Assembly: GCA_012729535.1 (NCBI GenBank)
Contig: JAAYCY010000076.1
Coordinates: 1 to 48,506, forward strand
Length of the DNA stretch: 48,506 bases
Reading direction: 5' to 3'
Source: Methanomicrobiales archaeon
GTDB lineage: Archaea; Halobacteriota; Methanomicrobia; Methanomicrobiales; Methanospirillaceae
How positions within the stretch are numbered: the first letter of the stretch is position 1; each line of letters opens with the position of its first letter. Under the pieces are notes generated by a model. That model did no database searches and had not been told where the DNA came from. It saw nothing but the letters and a program-made list of their open reading frames with translations. Positions 34,673 to 43,235 of this stretch are shown in pieces. The translations under genes were made by a program, and so were the position numbers.

Positions 34673-35762
34673 AAAATTCTCCAAAATCTATCAGGAATGA
34701 TTCCACAACGTCGCGAGTGACATGCGGCATACACACTATCCGCAGATCTCCGTTCCTCGTGTATGATACAATCCAGGGTTTGGGCACCGTTACATGTTCA
34801 AAAGTTGCGACATTAACGTCCGGAGTTACTTTCCTCCGGACTCCGAATGCTTCCATGCCTTCAATCAGACGTCTGGTGTTCTCCATGCATCCGGAAACAA
34901 GGGAGGTATATCCGTCTATACCAAGATACCGAATGACTGCCCATGCAGCAGCAATAGATGCTCCCGGGCGGGTTCCTGTAAGGCTGTATGCCTGTTTAAC
35001 GGTCAGGTATGGTGTTTCCACCAAGAGGTTGCAAAAGACCTTTTCATCTCTGACCATCAGAACTCCTGACGGGATGGTACTCAAACCCATTTTATGGGGA
35101 TCAACTGAAATTGAATCTACTCCCGGGATAGAGAAGTCAAATGAGGGGGCATTTTTCAGGAACGGGAGGACATACCCCCCAAATGCTGCATCCACATGGA
35201 GGTGTACTCCCTCCTGTCCGGTAATTTTTGCAAGTTCAGGTATTGGATCAGTCATACCATATTCTGTCGTTCCGGCAACCCCGACGATACAACAGGTATT
35301 TTTATCGATTAGCTCCCCTGTTACATCCGGGTCCATGCGATATGAATTATCGATTGGTGCTATCCTCATTTCGATATCCATCATGCCACACGCTTTTTCA
35401 AAGGAGAAGTGTGCTGAAGCAGGCACAATGATATTCGGTTTTTTACTTCCTTTTGATGCCTTGGTAAACCTAAGGACCTGGATATTTGATTCTGTGCCTC
35501 CTGAGGTTGTACATCCCCCGGCAGATGGTTCCTGGTACAGATTAGCAAACCACCTGATAATCTCTTCATCAAGTGAACTTGTACCTGGAAAAAGCCCTGG
35601 ATCTCCCAGGTTTGTCTCCATGAACAGAGAATGAGCCTTTGTGGCCACTGGATGCGGGGTTGTACACATGGAAGAGAGGATATGAGAGTATTGGAAATCC
35701 TCTCCCCTTTTCGCTTTAAGCAAACAAAAAAGTTCTTCTTCTGTGAGACTATCAGTTTGCAT
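34653..35762 (-). CDS. mfnA: L-tyrosine (and aspartate) decarboxylase, PLP-dependent, for methanofuran
   Basis: Makes tyramine for methanofuran; some archaeal MfnA proteins also decarboxylate aspartate to beta-alanine for coenzyme A. The 369-residue group II decarboxylase has the PLP lysine Lys224 in DPHKMG, Asp191 in HVDAAFGG, His118 in [10 protein letters not shown] and the TSGGTESN loop. The true start is the ATG at 35762, which overlaps the ppsA stop by 11 bases; the frame stays open to 36119 but that part is antisense-free shadow of ppsA without family similarity. Length fits the family. Confidence 0.94.
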   Translation of the reverse strand: MQTDSLTEEELFCLLKAKRGEDFQYSHILSSMCTTPHPVATKAHSLFMETNLGDPGLFPGTSSLDEEIIRWFANLYQEPSAGGCTTSGGTESNIQVLRFTKASKGSKKPNIIVPASAHFSFEKACGMMDIEMRIAPIDNSYRMDPDVTGELIDKNTCCIVGVAGTTEYGMTDPIPELAKITGQEGVHLHVDAAFGGYVLPFLKNAPSFDFSIPGVDSISVDPHKMGLSTIPSGVLMVRDEKVFCNLLVETPYLTVKQAYSLTGTRPGASIAAAWAVIRYLGIDGYTSLVSGCMENTRRLIEGMEAFGVRRKVTPDVNVATFEHVTVPKPWIVSYTRNGDLRIVCMPHVTRDVVESFLIDFGEFYVPPAH

Positions 35763-38040
35763 TTTTATTTCTCGCCGCATCAAGAATGATACGCTGCTCG
35801 GTCTTTGCAACAGTCTCACGGATTTTTGATATTGCGTCAATATTGGATGATACACTGGTAATTCCTTTTTCAACAAGCCAGGTAACCATGTCAGGATCAC
35901 TTCCTGCCTGCCCGCATATTGAGACCTCAACACTATTTTTCCTGCATACCTGGATTGCCTGATCGATAAGAGCAAGGACAGCAGGATGTTTAGGCCAGTA
36001 CATGTCGGTGACATTCTCGTTATTACGGTCAATGGCAATGGTATACTGGATAAGGTCATTTGTTCCAAAGGATGCGAACCGGATGCCTGCCCTGATAAAG
36101 TCTTCAATGAGGATGGCACTTGCCGGGATTTCTATCATCACCCCGAGGTCGACTTTTTCTACGTCAACTCCTGCTTGTCTGAATTGTTCCTTTGCAAGAA
36201 CAAACTCGCGTGGGTGAGATACCATTGGGAACATAATGCCCAGATTGTCATATCCTAAATCCCACAATCTTTTGAAAGTGTCAATCTGGAGCCGGAACTG
36301 AGTCGGACTCTGAAGGTCGCGACGAATTCCACGCCATCCGAGCATGGGGTTATGCTCAATTGGTTCATTCTCTCCACCCTGCATGTTCCTGAATTCATCA
36401 GTCGGAGCATCAAGTGTTCTGACCCATACCGGCTTTCCTGGAAATGCATCCAGGACAACTTTAATGCCATTCATCAGTTCGGAGATAAAGTCCTCTTCCT
36501 TGTGGTTCTTGATAAACCAGTTCGGGGTTTTATTAAGGCCCAGTATCAGGTGTTCGATACGGAGCAGACCAACTCCGTCAGCACCGGTTGCTGCGGCACG
36601 CTGTGCTGCTTCAGGCATTGAGACATTGACTTTAACTGATGTCGCGGTAATTATTTTTGCAGGAGCTGCAGCAACGGCGACCTGGACATTCTTCCCGTTA
36701 TCTGCGTGTAGTGCGATTTCGCCTTCGTATATTAGCCCTTTCTCACCGTCGACAGTTATCACCATTCCGTCGGTAAGAATCTGGGTAGCTTTCCGGGTTC
36801 CGACTACTGCTGGAGTGCCCAGTTCACGCGATACTATGGCTGCATGACAGGTCATCCCTCCTTCGTCAGTGACAATTGCCGCAACCTTGCGCATTGCAGG
36901 TACCATATCAGGATTAGTCATGCGGGTAACCATGATATCACCATCTTTGACCTTTCCAATATCCCTGATGTCATCAATGATAATCACCGGGCCGCATGCT
37001 AATCCCGGTGATGCGCCCTGTCCCTGAAGAATTACTTTTTCAGAAGATCCTGATGTAGTTTCCTTTTTCATGCTTCCAGATGCCTTAATTGTCGTAATAG
37101 GACGAGACTGGAGCACGAAAATTTTCTCTCCAACAATAGCCCATTCCATATCCTGTGGAACTCCGTAATGCTCTTCAGAAACGATACCGTACGTTGCCAA
37201 CCGTTTTACTTCTTCATCAGATAAAACCTGGACCTCCTGCCGGCCTGATTCAACATCGCGGGTAATTGTTCCATAATTACCATCCGGAATGATTTCAATA
37301 ATTTTTGGTGACACGAGCCGGTCAGTGGTCCTTTCCAGTCGCCTGTCAAAAACATACTTGTCCGGAGATACTGCACCTGATACTACTGCCTCTCCAAGGC
37401 CCCATGACCCTTCAATGATGGTTAGGGGTTCGCCGGTAACCGGATGAGAGGTAAACATTACTCCTGCTTTTTCTGAGGGAATTAGTTGCTGTACAACGAT
37501 TGCAATGTTTACGGTATGATGTTCAAATCCTTGTTTTGTCCGATAATAGATGGCCCGGGCACCATACAGTGATGCCCAGCATGTTTGGATTGCATTAAGG
37601 AGGTTCTCTATCCCCTTGATGTTTAAGACCGTCTCCTGCTGCCCTGCAAAACTTGCATCAGGAAGATCTTCAGCAGTCGCGCTGGACCTGGCTGCAACAA
37701 TTTCTCCGGTCCTTCGGAGTTTTTCATATGCTGTGCTGATTTCACTCTTCAGGTCATCGGGCATATTAGCCTTGTTGACCAGTTCCTTGGCTTTCTGTGC
37801 CGCAGATTCAAGTGCTTCGTTGTCGTCGACATTCACTCCTTTAAGAACAGTAAATAACGGTTCTTCAAGGCCCGTCTGGATTAAAAATCGTCTGAATGCC
37901 TGACTGGTTACAACAAAAGCTGGAGGAACGGGAAGACCAATTGAGGCCATTTCCCCGAGTGAGGCACCCTTTCCGCCAACTGAAGGAATATCCTCTTTCC
38001 GGATCTCCTCAAGCCAAAGAATATCTGGAATTCCCGTCAT
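35752..38040 (-). CDS. ppsA: Phosphoenolpyruvate synthase
   Basis: Converts pyruvate, ATP and water to PEP, AMP and phosphate; the entry into gluconeogenesis for autotrophic methanogens. The 762-residue protein shows the ATP-grasp N-terminal domain (VGGKGASLGEMAS at 21-33), the phosphohistidine domain with GGMTCHAAIVSRELG (His near 398), and the C-terminal PEP barrel with NDLIQYTIAIDRNN and the active-site Cys in SICGQAGSD. It leads the five-gene overlapping operon ppsA-mfnA-hpt-dph2-METTL5. The 158 bases upstream hold the promoter; tacatatta (minus strand, near 38075) is a possible TATA. Confidence 0.96.
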   Translation of the reverse strand: MTGIPDILWLEEIRKEDIPSVGGKGASLGEMASIGLPVPPAFVVTSQAFRRFLIQTGLEEPLFTVLKGVNVDDNEALESAAQKAKELVNKANMPDDLKSEISTAYEKLRRTGEIVAARSSATAEDLPDASFAGQQETVLNIKGIENLLNAIQTCWASLYGARAIYYRTKQGFEHHTVNIAIVVQQLIPSEKAGVMFTSHPVTGEPLTIIEGSWGLGEAVVSGAVSPDKYVFDRRLERTTDRLVSPKIIEIIPDGNYGTITRDVESGRQEVQVLSDEEVKRLATYGIVSEEHYGVPQDMEWAIVGEKIFVLQSRPITTIKASGSMKKETTSGSSEKVILQGQGASPGLACGPVIIIDDIRDIGKVKDGDIMVTRMTNPDMVPAMRKVAAIVTDEGGMTCHAAIVSRELGTPAVVGTRKATQILTDGMVITVDGEKGLIYEGEIALHADNGKNVQVAVAAAPAKIITATSVKVNVSMPEAAQRAAATGADGVGLLRIEHLILGLNKTPNWFIKNHKEEDFISELMNGIKVVLDAFPGKPVWVRTLDAPTDEFRNMQGGENEPIEHNPMLGWRGIRRDLQSPTQFRLQIDTFKRLWDLGYDNLGIMFPMVSHPREFVLAKEQFRQAGVDVEKVDLGVMIEIPASAILIEDFIRAGIRFASFGTNDLIQYTIAIDRNNENVTDMYWPKHPAVLALIDQAIQVCRKNSVEVSICGQAGSDPDMVTWLVEKGITSVSSNIDAISKIRETVAKTEQRIILDAARNKNAN

Positions 38041-38158
38041 GGAGACTAACCTGTGAATACGTCTTCCGTTAATATGTAAAGATGTTTTTTTTCATCCTGG
38101 TTTTTTATCCCCTGGTGCATGGTTTTGATTGAACCAGCAATGAAAACGACAAACCAAT

Positions 38159-38169
38159 GGATATAAATA
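38159..38169 (+). promoter_or_regulatory. TATA box for the tRNA-Tyr/tRNA-Asp genes
   Basis: The sequence ggatataaata lies about 35 bases before the mature tRNA-Tyr 5' end, a typical place for an archaeal tRNA promoter. Confidence 0.55.
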
Positions 38170-38198
38170 GCTATGAAAGTAACCTGATAGAGCAAGAT

Positions 38199-38304
38199 CC
38201 CGCCTTAACTCAGACTGGTAGAGTGCGCGGCTGTAGACTGAATTGCCGCTTGAGGCAAAAGCGCAGCTACCGCGATGTCCCCGGTTCAAATCCGGGAGGC
38301 GGGA
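38199..38304 (+). tRNA. tRNA-Tyr (GTA) with 32-base intron
   Basis: Cloverleaf read by eye: acceptor CCCGCCT (38199-38205) pairs with AGGCGGG (38297-38303), and discriminator A is at 38304. The C1-G72 pair is the archaeal tRNA-Tyr identity pair. The D-stem is ACTC/GAGT. The anticodon stem CGCGG/CCGCG closes around CTGTAG...A with GTA at 38233-38235. The T-arm CCCGG TTCAAAT CCGGG is at 38280-38296. The anticodon stem only closes if 38237-38268 is removed, giving a 74-base mature tRNA. CCA is not encoded. Confidence 0.93.
38237..38268 (+). other. tRNA intron between positions 37 and 38
   Basis: The 32-base insert sits at the canonical archaeal site, one base after the anticodon. The tRNA endonuclease should cut at a bulge-helix-bulge formed with the anticodon stem. 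The exact ends could shift by a base or two because the flanking bases repeat. Confidence 0.8.
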
Positions 38305-38312
38305 TATGCTCT

Positions 38313-38385
38313 GCCCAGATAGTGTAGTGGCCTATCATGTCGGCCTGTCACGCCGACGACTCGGATTCGAATTCCGATCTGGGCG
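38313..38385 (+). tRNA. tRNA-Asp (GTC)
   Basis: Acceptor GCCCAGA (38313-38319) pairs with TCTGGGC (38378-38384), with discriminator G38385. The anticodon loop CTGTCAC has GTC at 38347-38349, closed by TCGGC/GCCGA. The T-arm contains GATTCGAATTC. It starts 8 bases after tRNA-Tyr and is probably co-transcribed from the same TATA box. No CCA is encoded. A pyrimidine-rich stretch (tcttcttcttcc) follows and may end the transcript. Confidence 0.95.
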
Positions 38386-38453
38386 TCTTCTTCTTCCGGC
38401 AATCTTCTATACCTCCCATACCAATACCTATGAAGATAAATCCGGTGCCGTTC

Positions 38454-39278
38454 ATGAACAAGAAAATTATTTGTGTCATTATCATTACCATAGTTCTTGC
38501 CTTGGTCTCAATTTCCTCGGCAGACAGACTTCCTAACGGTTCAAATACAACAAACCGGCAGATACCTTCTGAAACGTATCTGGAAGTAATCGGCCAGATG
38601 TCGTCACATCAGGTGTACCAGCTGGATACCTACAGCAATGGTTCGCATGAAGGTGGTTTCCTGGATGAAGGTGAGACCTTCTCTTCTGTTATCTACAAAA
38701 ACGACATGAGAACCAATGGGGGATACCTTGCTCAAAGCAAGGGACTGAAGATAGATGAAGGGCCCCAGCAGAAAGGAGGCTTTAATGTTGATTCAAAAAT
38801 TGTATCGACATATCTCACCGATCCGGAAATTGGCAGTAAAATGACTTCTTCTGACTCTCTGGAAATGTTCAACTCAGGGAATTATACCCGCTCAAGTCTT
38901 GTTGTCAGAAATCCGGTGGTTGCGGATATCATTGATGATTATATCGGCGGGTTTAACAGTTATTACAAGGGAGCATCTGCTGTTGAGATGACAACCGGTC
39001 AGGTTGCCACTATGGCACGTGCAAGATCGGTCGGTTATGATGATGCTGTGCCTGCAGAACTCCGGTATCTTATTGGAATCCATCCAGATATGTCGTCCGG
39101 AATACCTTATGCAGCAGGAACTGCAAGCACGCAGTTTGCTATGACCAACGAGGAAGGTGCCGGAAATACCACAGAAATGTCATCCACGAAGGCGATGAGT
39201 GATGCATCAACGGTTGACGGACAGATATTTACCTTTAGTAAATCGTTTGTGGTCACATCCGGAATTGAACCTAACTAG
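38454..39278 (+). CDS. Exported protein of unknown function, first of a secreted cluster
   Basis: A 274-residue exported protein. The signal peptide is MNKKIICVIIITIVLALVSI with a cut after SSA. An in-frame ATG at 38430 would add eight residues; I prefer 38454 because of the compact signal peptide and because a TATA-like ctatacc (38407-38413) would place transcription start past 38430. The mature part is rich in Ser, Thr, Gly and Asn, with Asn-X-Ser/Thr sites, and probably beta-structured. It has no Cys after the signal peptide and no enzyme motif. The end, VDGQIFTFSKSFVVTSG, matches the ends of the two following proteins. I do not recognise the family; a surface or sheath component is an inference. 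Confidence 0.8.
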   Translation: MNKKIICVIIITIVLALVSISSADRLPNGSNTTNRQIPSETYLEVIGQMSSHQVYQLDTYSNGSHEGGFLDEGETFSSVIYKNDMRTNGGYLAQSKGLKIDEGPQQKGGFNVDSKIVSTYLTDPEIGSKMTSSDSLEMFNSGNYTRSSLVVRNPVVADIIDDYIGGFNSYYKGASAVEMTTGQVATMARARSVGYDDAVPAELRYLIGIHPDMSSGIPYAAGTASTQFAMTNEEGAGNTTEMSSTKAMSDASTVDGQIFTFSKSFVVTSGIEPN

Positions 39279-39315
39279 GTACCAGGAAACATATTAGAAA
39301 CTGCAGACAAACCTG

Positions 39316-39741
39316 ATGAACGTGAACAATATACCTCAAATTCGCGTTATCATCACCACAATACTCTTTGTTTCACTGATTCCCTCTCTTATTTGTGCAG
39401 ATTCATGGTCAGTATCCCCGGGATTTGACACTGATGTCAGTGGATCTACAAGTCTTGTGAACATGGAATCTTTTGTAATGGAATCAAAATTGAAAATTCG
39501 TGCTGTCGGAGAAGAGGGAGTTCCTGCGGGGGTTGAATACATGGTAAGTATTAGTCCTATCCCGGGAACAGAAGCAGCGATAGGAACAGTCCGGACGGAT
39601 TTCAGGGGTTTTATTCTTGAGAGCCGGGGATTGAATACATATGAGTCGGAACGAAATGAATGGCGTGATCAGGCAATGGTCAGTGGTGCAATTGTAAACT
39701 TTATGAAGTCCTTTACCTATACCTCAGGAATATCATTATGA
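39316..39741 (+). CDS. Small exported protein sharing a C-terminal motif with its neighbours
   Basis: A 141-residue exported protein with a signal peptide (core VIITTILFVSLIPSLIC, cut near CADS). The mature part is about 110 residues, likely beta-rich (VNMESFVMESKLKIRAVGEE; VEYMVSISPI). It ends VSGAIVNFMKSFTYTSG, closely matching the end of the preceding protein. Its stop overlaps the next start in ATGA, so the two are co-translated. No known domain. Confidence 0.78.
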   Translation: MNVNNIPQIRVIITTILFVSLIPSLICADSWSVSPGFDTDVSGSTSLVNMESFVMESKLKIRAVGEEGVPAGVEYMVSISPIPGTEAAIGTVRTDFRGFILESRGLNTYESERNEWRDQAMVSGAIVNFMKSFTYTSGISL

Positions 39742-40445
39742 AACCTATCCGGTGGAGTTACCTTCTTGCATTTTTTATCATCCTGGTGATTTCGAGTTCA
39801 TCTGTGATGGCTGCATATACCCTCAAACCAGCAATGTTACCTTCTCCTGGAGGATTTACCTACGGATGCCATCCGTCATATGATGAATTTGTTATATCAA
39901 CGCTTGCCGCAGATTTCGCTTCTGACAGGACGGAAGGTGATGCGCCACTCCGGGTCAGGTTTTATGATCTCTCGTATGGGTTTGCAGATGGCAGGATATG
40001 GGACTTTGGAGATGGTAATACCTCAACAGAAAAAAATCCAGTGCATACTTACCGGGTACCAGGAACGTATGATGTCAGTCTGACATTATTTAGCAATTAT
40101 ACCTATGAAACTCCAAAGACCGAATATCTGAATACAACCAAGGGGCAGTACACTAATTTTGAATGGGGAAGTACTGATCGTGAACTGGATTACATCACGG
40201 TTCATGAGCGTGGAAGCGGTGTCAGGCAGGAAGTGCCTGAAGGGTGGAGACCTGAACCCAGAAACCGGGTAACTATGCCCTCCGGAGCTGATGGTGCCAT
40301 AGGTAGTGCCTCATTTGAAGCGAATGAAATTACGATATACAATAGTTCGCGTGGTTACCTGACCGAACGGGGATACCAGGAAACACTTAATGTTAATGGA
40401 GCGTATTATTTAGTAAAAAGCGTTCCCTACAATACCGGGTTTTAA
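39738..40445 (+). CDS. Exported protein with a PKD domain
   Basis: A 235-residue exported protein. Signal peptide: core LLAFFIILVISSSSVMA. Residues 60-130 are a PKD domain with the hallmark IWDFGDGNTSTEKNP followed by HTYRVPGTYDVSLTLF. The C-terminal 50 or so residues (SFEANEITIYNSSRGYL to VNGAYYLVKSVPYNTGF) resemble the ends of the two preceding proteins. The ATG overlaps the previous stop. PKD domains mediate contacts in extracellular proteins; here they suggest assembly at the cell surface. Confidence 0.82.
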   Translation: MKPIRWSYLLAFFIILVISSSSVMAAYTLKPAMLPSPGGFTYGCHPSYDEFVISTLAADFASDRTEGDAPLRVRFYDLSYGFADGRIWDFGDGNTSTEKNPVHTYRVPGTYDVSLTLFSNYTYETPKTEYLNTTKGQYTNFEWGSTDRELDYITVHERGSGVRQEVPEGWRPEPRNRVTMPSGADGAIGSASFEANEITIYNSSRGYLTERGYQETLNVNGAYYLVKSVPYNTGF

Positions 40446-40461
40446 TCTTTTTTTAAGTCTG

Positions 40462-42384
40462 ATGGTTATGCGAATTATCAAACATAGTCTGTTGAGTATA
40501 TCTCTCATTATCGGATTGTTATTTGCCTGTGGTTGTGTTGAAGACAAACCGATTGACATCACAACCGTCTCCTCAAACCTCTCTCAACTTGCAGATGACA
40601 AATCCCGCAATGGCAGCATAAAAGAAGCACTCTCTTATTACGATGCAGTCATCAATCTCAATGAAACTGATCCAGAAATATGGCTCAAAATTGCATTTCT
40701 TCTCTCCAATGAAACGATTGACAACGAAGCGATAAGCAGCTTTACACGGGTTCTGGAACTGGATCCTGAAAATAGCACCGCTCTTATCGGAAGGGGAGCA
40801 ACTTATGTCAGGCAGGATCTTCTTCCCGATGCCCTTGATGATCTTAATAAAGCTACTCAGGTGGATCCATACAATGCCAAAACTCATGAAGGTCTGGCAG
40901 ATGTGTATTATGCAATGGGAGATACCGAATCAGCCCTTACTGAATATGGTATTGCCATAAACCTCTCTCCAAGAGCCTCAAATGTGTATAGAAAGCAGGC
41001 AGAACTATTGTATGGTGCCGGAAGATATAATGAAGCGGCGAAAGCATTTGACAATGCCCTTAAAATCAATCGTTCAGATGCTCATTCCTGGCAAAGACTT
41101 GGAGAAATGCTCCGGTTATCAGACCGTCTTGAAGAGGCGGCGATTGCTTATGGGCAGCTTAACAAACTGGTTCCTGACAATCCTGAAAACACCCGAACCG
41201 AGGCTGAATTACTTGAGAAGATCGGTAAATTTAAAGAATCAATAGAGATCTACTCCCAGCTGGTGAAAGAAGATCCGAAAAATGTCGATCTTCTTATTGC
41301 CCTGGCCCGCGTGCAGAACGTGGTGGGAGAATACGATGAAGCCGCGGCAATTTCCAGAAGTGCACTTTTAATAAACCAGAGTAATGCCGATGTCTGGGCA
41401 AACCTGGGATATTCCTATGCAAACATGAAAAAGTTTGACGCTTCGTTTGATGCCTTTAACAAATCACTAAAGCTGGAACCATCTGATCCTATTACTATCA
41501 CAAATGTTGGATTCCTTCTTATGCAGGAAGGAAGGTATGAGGAGGCATTGTTCCGGTTTCATAATGCAACCCTGATAGACCCCTATGATTCGGCAACCTG
41601 GATGCAAAAAGCACGTGCGGAACTTGCCATTGGGAAAAAAGATGAAGCACAAAAATCAGCAACCCATGCAACAAAACTTTCACTTGCATCAGATGATGCC
41701 TGGTATCTTCTTGGTGATGTTGCAACGGTAAACAAAGACTACCACACTTCAAAAGAGGCTTTTGAAACAGCTCTTCAGATTAATCCGCTCTCTGATGACA
41801 CCTGGAAGTACCTGGTGGATTCCATGAGGAACCTGAACCAGCAATTTGAGACTATACATTACTATGATAGTATGTTGTCTGATAATCCGAATATCACCAT
41901 TGCATGGATGAGAAAAGGGTATGCTGCAGACCTGGCCAAAGAGTATGCAATTTCTGAAGATGCGTATAGCCATGTTGTCAGTATTGATCCGAATAATACC
42001 GAAGGTTGGACAAATCTGGGATTTGCACGGTTCCAGCAGGGTAATTATTATGGTGCCCTTGAGGCTTTTGACCGTCCCATTGAACGAGAACCAAACCAGT
42101 CTGTATATTATGTAAACCGGGGTGCTGCATACCAGAAGATGGATCTCCTGGAAAAAGCCTATGATGATTTTTCAAGGGCACTAAATCTGTCACCAGACAA
42201 CCGGGATGCACAATATGGAATGGGGAAAACATTGTTTAAAATGGGTAAAGTCCAGGAGTCATTCCCGTACTTTAAAAATATTGGAGAAAATCTTTATATT
42301 GCCCGTGTGTATGACTCCATGTATCAGGGAGTTACATATTTTTCAAACAACTGGAATTACTGGCGCTTGTCTTACCAGTGGTGA
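40462..42384 (+). CDS. TPR-repeat lipoprotein
   Basis: A 640-residue protein. The N-terminus has a lipoprotein-type signal (LSISLIIGLLFACGC) with the lipobox Cys at 23 or 25, so it is probably membrane-anchored on the outside. The rest is about 16 tandem TPR units of 34 residues with the usual W/L/G/Y/A/P spacing (for example AWMRKGYAADLAKEYAISED; GWTNLGFARFQQGNYYGALE). TPR superhelices bind proteins, so it may be the scaffold for the three exported proteins before it, 16 bases upstream. A second in-frame ATG at 40468 is possible. The 3' end overlaps thiL by 13 bases, convergently. Confidence 0.88.
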   Translation: MVMRIIKHSLLSISLIIGLLFACGCVEDKPIDITTVSSNLSQLADDKSRNGSIKEALSYYDAVINLNETDPEIWLKIAFLLSNETIDNEAISSFTRVLELDPENSTALIGRGATYVRQDLLPDALDDLNKATQVDPYNAKTHEGLADVYYAMGDTESALTEYGIAINLSPRASNVYRKQAELLYGAGRYNEAAKAFDNALKINRSDAHSWQRLGEMLRLSDRLEEAAIAYGQLNKLVPDNPENTRTEAELLEKIGKFKESIEIYSQLVKEDPKNVDLLIALARVQNVVGEYDEAAAISRSALLINQSNADVWANLGYSYANMKKFDASFDAFNKSLKLEPSDPITITNVGFLLMQEGRYEEALFRFHNATLIDPYDSATWMQKARAELAIGKKDEAQKSATHATKLSLASDDAWYLLGDVATVNKDYHTSKEAFETALQINPLSDDTWKYLVDSMRNLNQQFETIHYYDSMLSDNPNITIAWMRKGYAADLAKEYAISEDAYSHVVSIDPNNTEGWTNLGFARFQQGNYYGALEAFDRPIEREPNQSVYYVNRGAAYQKMDLLEKAYDDFSRALNLSPDNRDAQYGMGKTLFKMGKVQESFPYFKNIGENLYIARVYDSMYQGVTYFSNNWNYWRLSYQW

Positions 42385-43232
42385 AGGTACCCCTTTTTTT
42401 CCAGGATTTTTCCGTCCATCATAATCTCATGACCGGTTTTTACTCTGCCAATGATGGTGTAAGGAATTTTTAGATCGTATGCATTTTCCTCTGATATGCA
42501 AAAGAGTAGTTCGAAATCCCCTCCTCCGAAAAGTGCGGCATGAAGTGCCCGGGATTTGTCTGCTTTTTGAGGGATAGGAATCTTCCTGCTTTCTATTGCA
42601 ATGCCGGCATGAGATTCCATTCCGATATCATACAGTGAAAGAGCCAGGCCATCACTAATGTCCATCATGGCACTTGCTCCCGCCCTTCGTATAGCTACTC
42701 CCTCCTCTACCCGTGGTTCTGGTTCACACAAATCCTTCCAGAACCGTTTCTCGCCTTCAAGACCCAGGATAGCCCTGCCCAGTGTGCCAGTCACACAGAT
42801 AAGATCTCCGGGTTTTGCACCGCTTCTTCTGACCGGAAGGTCATCTATGATGGTGCCAATGCCTGTAGAAACGATAGTAAGCTCATTATGAGAATCCAGA
42901 TCTCCTCCGGCATATACTGCTGAATATTTCTGACAGCAATCATGGGCCCCGTGAACAATTTCTTCAAGCCTTTCCTCATAGTCAAGACCGATAGCTAGCA
43001 GGATCTGCACCGGTTTTGCACCCATGGCTGCGATATCACTAATGGTTACGGCTGCCGACATCCAGCCAATCTGCCAGTCAGTCATCCCTTTTGGGAAGTC
43101 TGAATTCTCATGGAGCATATCTGTTGAGAGCACGAGCGTTGCACAGGGCAGTTTGAGGATTGAGCAATCATCGCTGCACGTATCATGGCCACAGACCGGT
43201 TTAATAATATTGAGCAGGGCTCGGTCATCCAT
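42372..43232 (-). CDS. thiL: Thiamine-monophosphate kinase
   Basis: Phosphorylates thiamine monophosphate to the active diphosphate. The 286-residue PurM/SelD-superfamily ATPase has the motifs DDCSILKLP, STDMLHENSDFP (metal-binding Asp), DIAAMGAKP, AGGDLDSHNEL, VTGTLGRAILGLE and MDISDGLALSL. It is the last gene of rio2-DUF460-thiL, three bases after DUF460. Somewhat shorter than bacterial ThiL because the N-terminus is trimmed, which is usual in Methanomicrobiales. Confidence 0.93.
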   Translation of the reverse strand: MDDRALLNIIKPVCGHDTCSDDCSILKLPCATLVLSTDMLHENSDFPKGMTDWQIGWMSAAVTISDIAAMGAKPVQILLAIGLDYEERLEEIVHGAHDCCQKYSAVYAGGDLDSHNELTIVSTGIGTIIDDLPVRRSGAKPGDLICVTGTLGRAILGLEGEKRFWKDLCEPEPRVEEGVAIRRAGASAMMDISDGLALSLYDIGMESHAGIAIESRKIPIPQKADKSRALHAALFGGGDFELLFCISEENAYDLKIPYTIIGRVKTGHEIMMDGKILEKKGYLHHW

Positions 43233-43235
43233 GGT

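Noticed and set aside
34717-35634. 305-residue open frame antisense to mfnA
   Set aside because: Shadow of mfnA codons; no family resemblance and no promoter.
35763-36119. N-terminal extension of mfnA upstream of 35762
   Set aside because: It lies inside ppsA in another frame, resembles no decarboxylase, and the ATG at 35762 gives the normal family start.
42732-43232. Riboswitch control of thiL
   Set aside because: thiL follows DUF460 by three bases, leaving no room for a leader, and no TPP-element sequence is seen in the operon.
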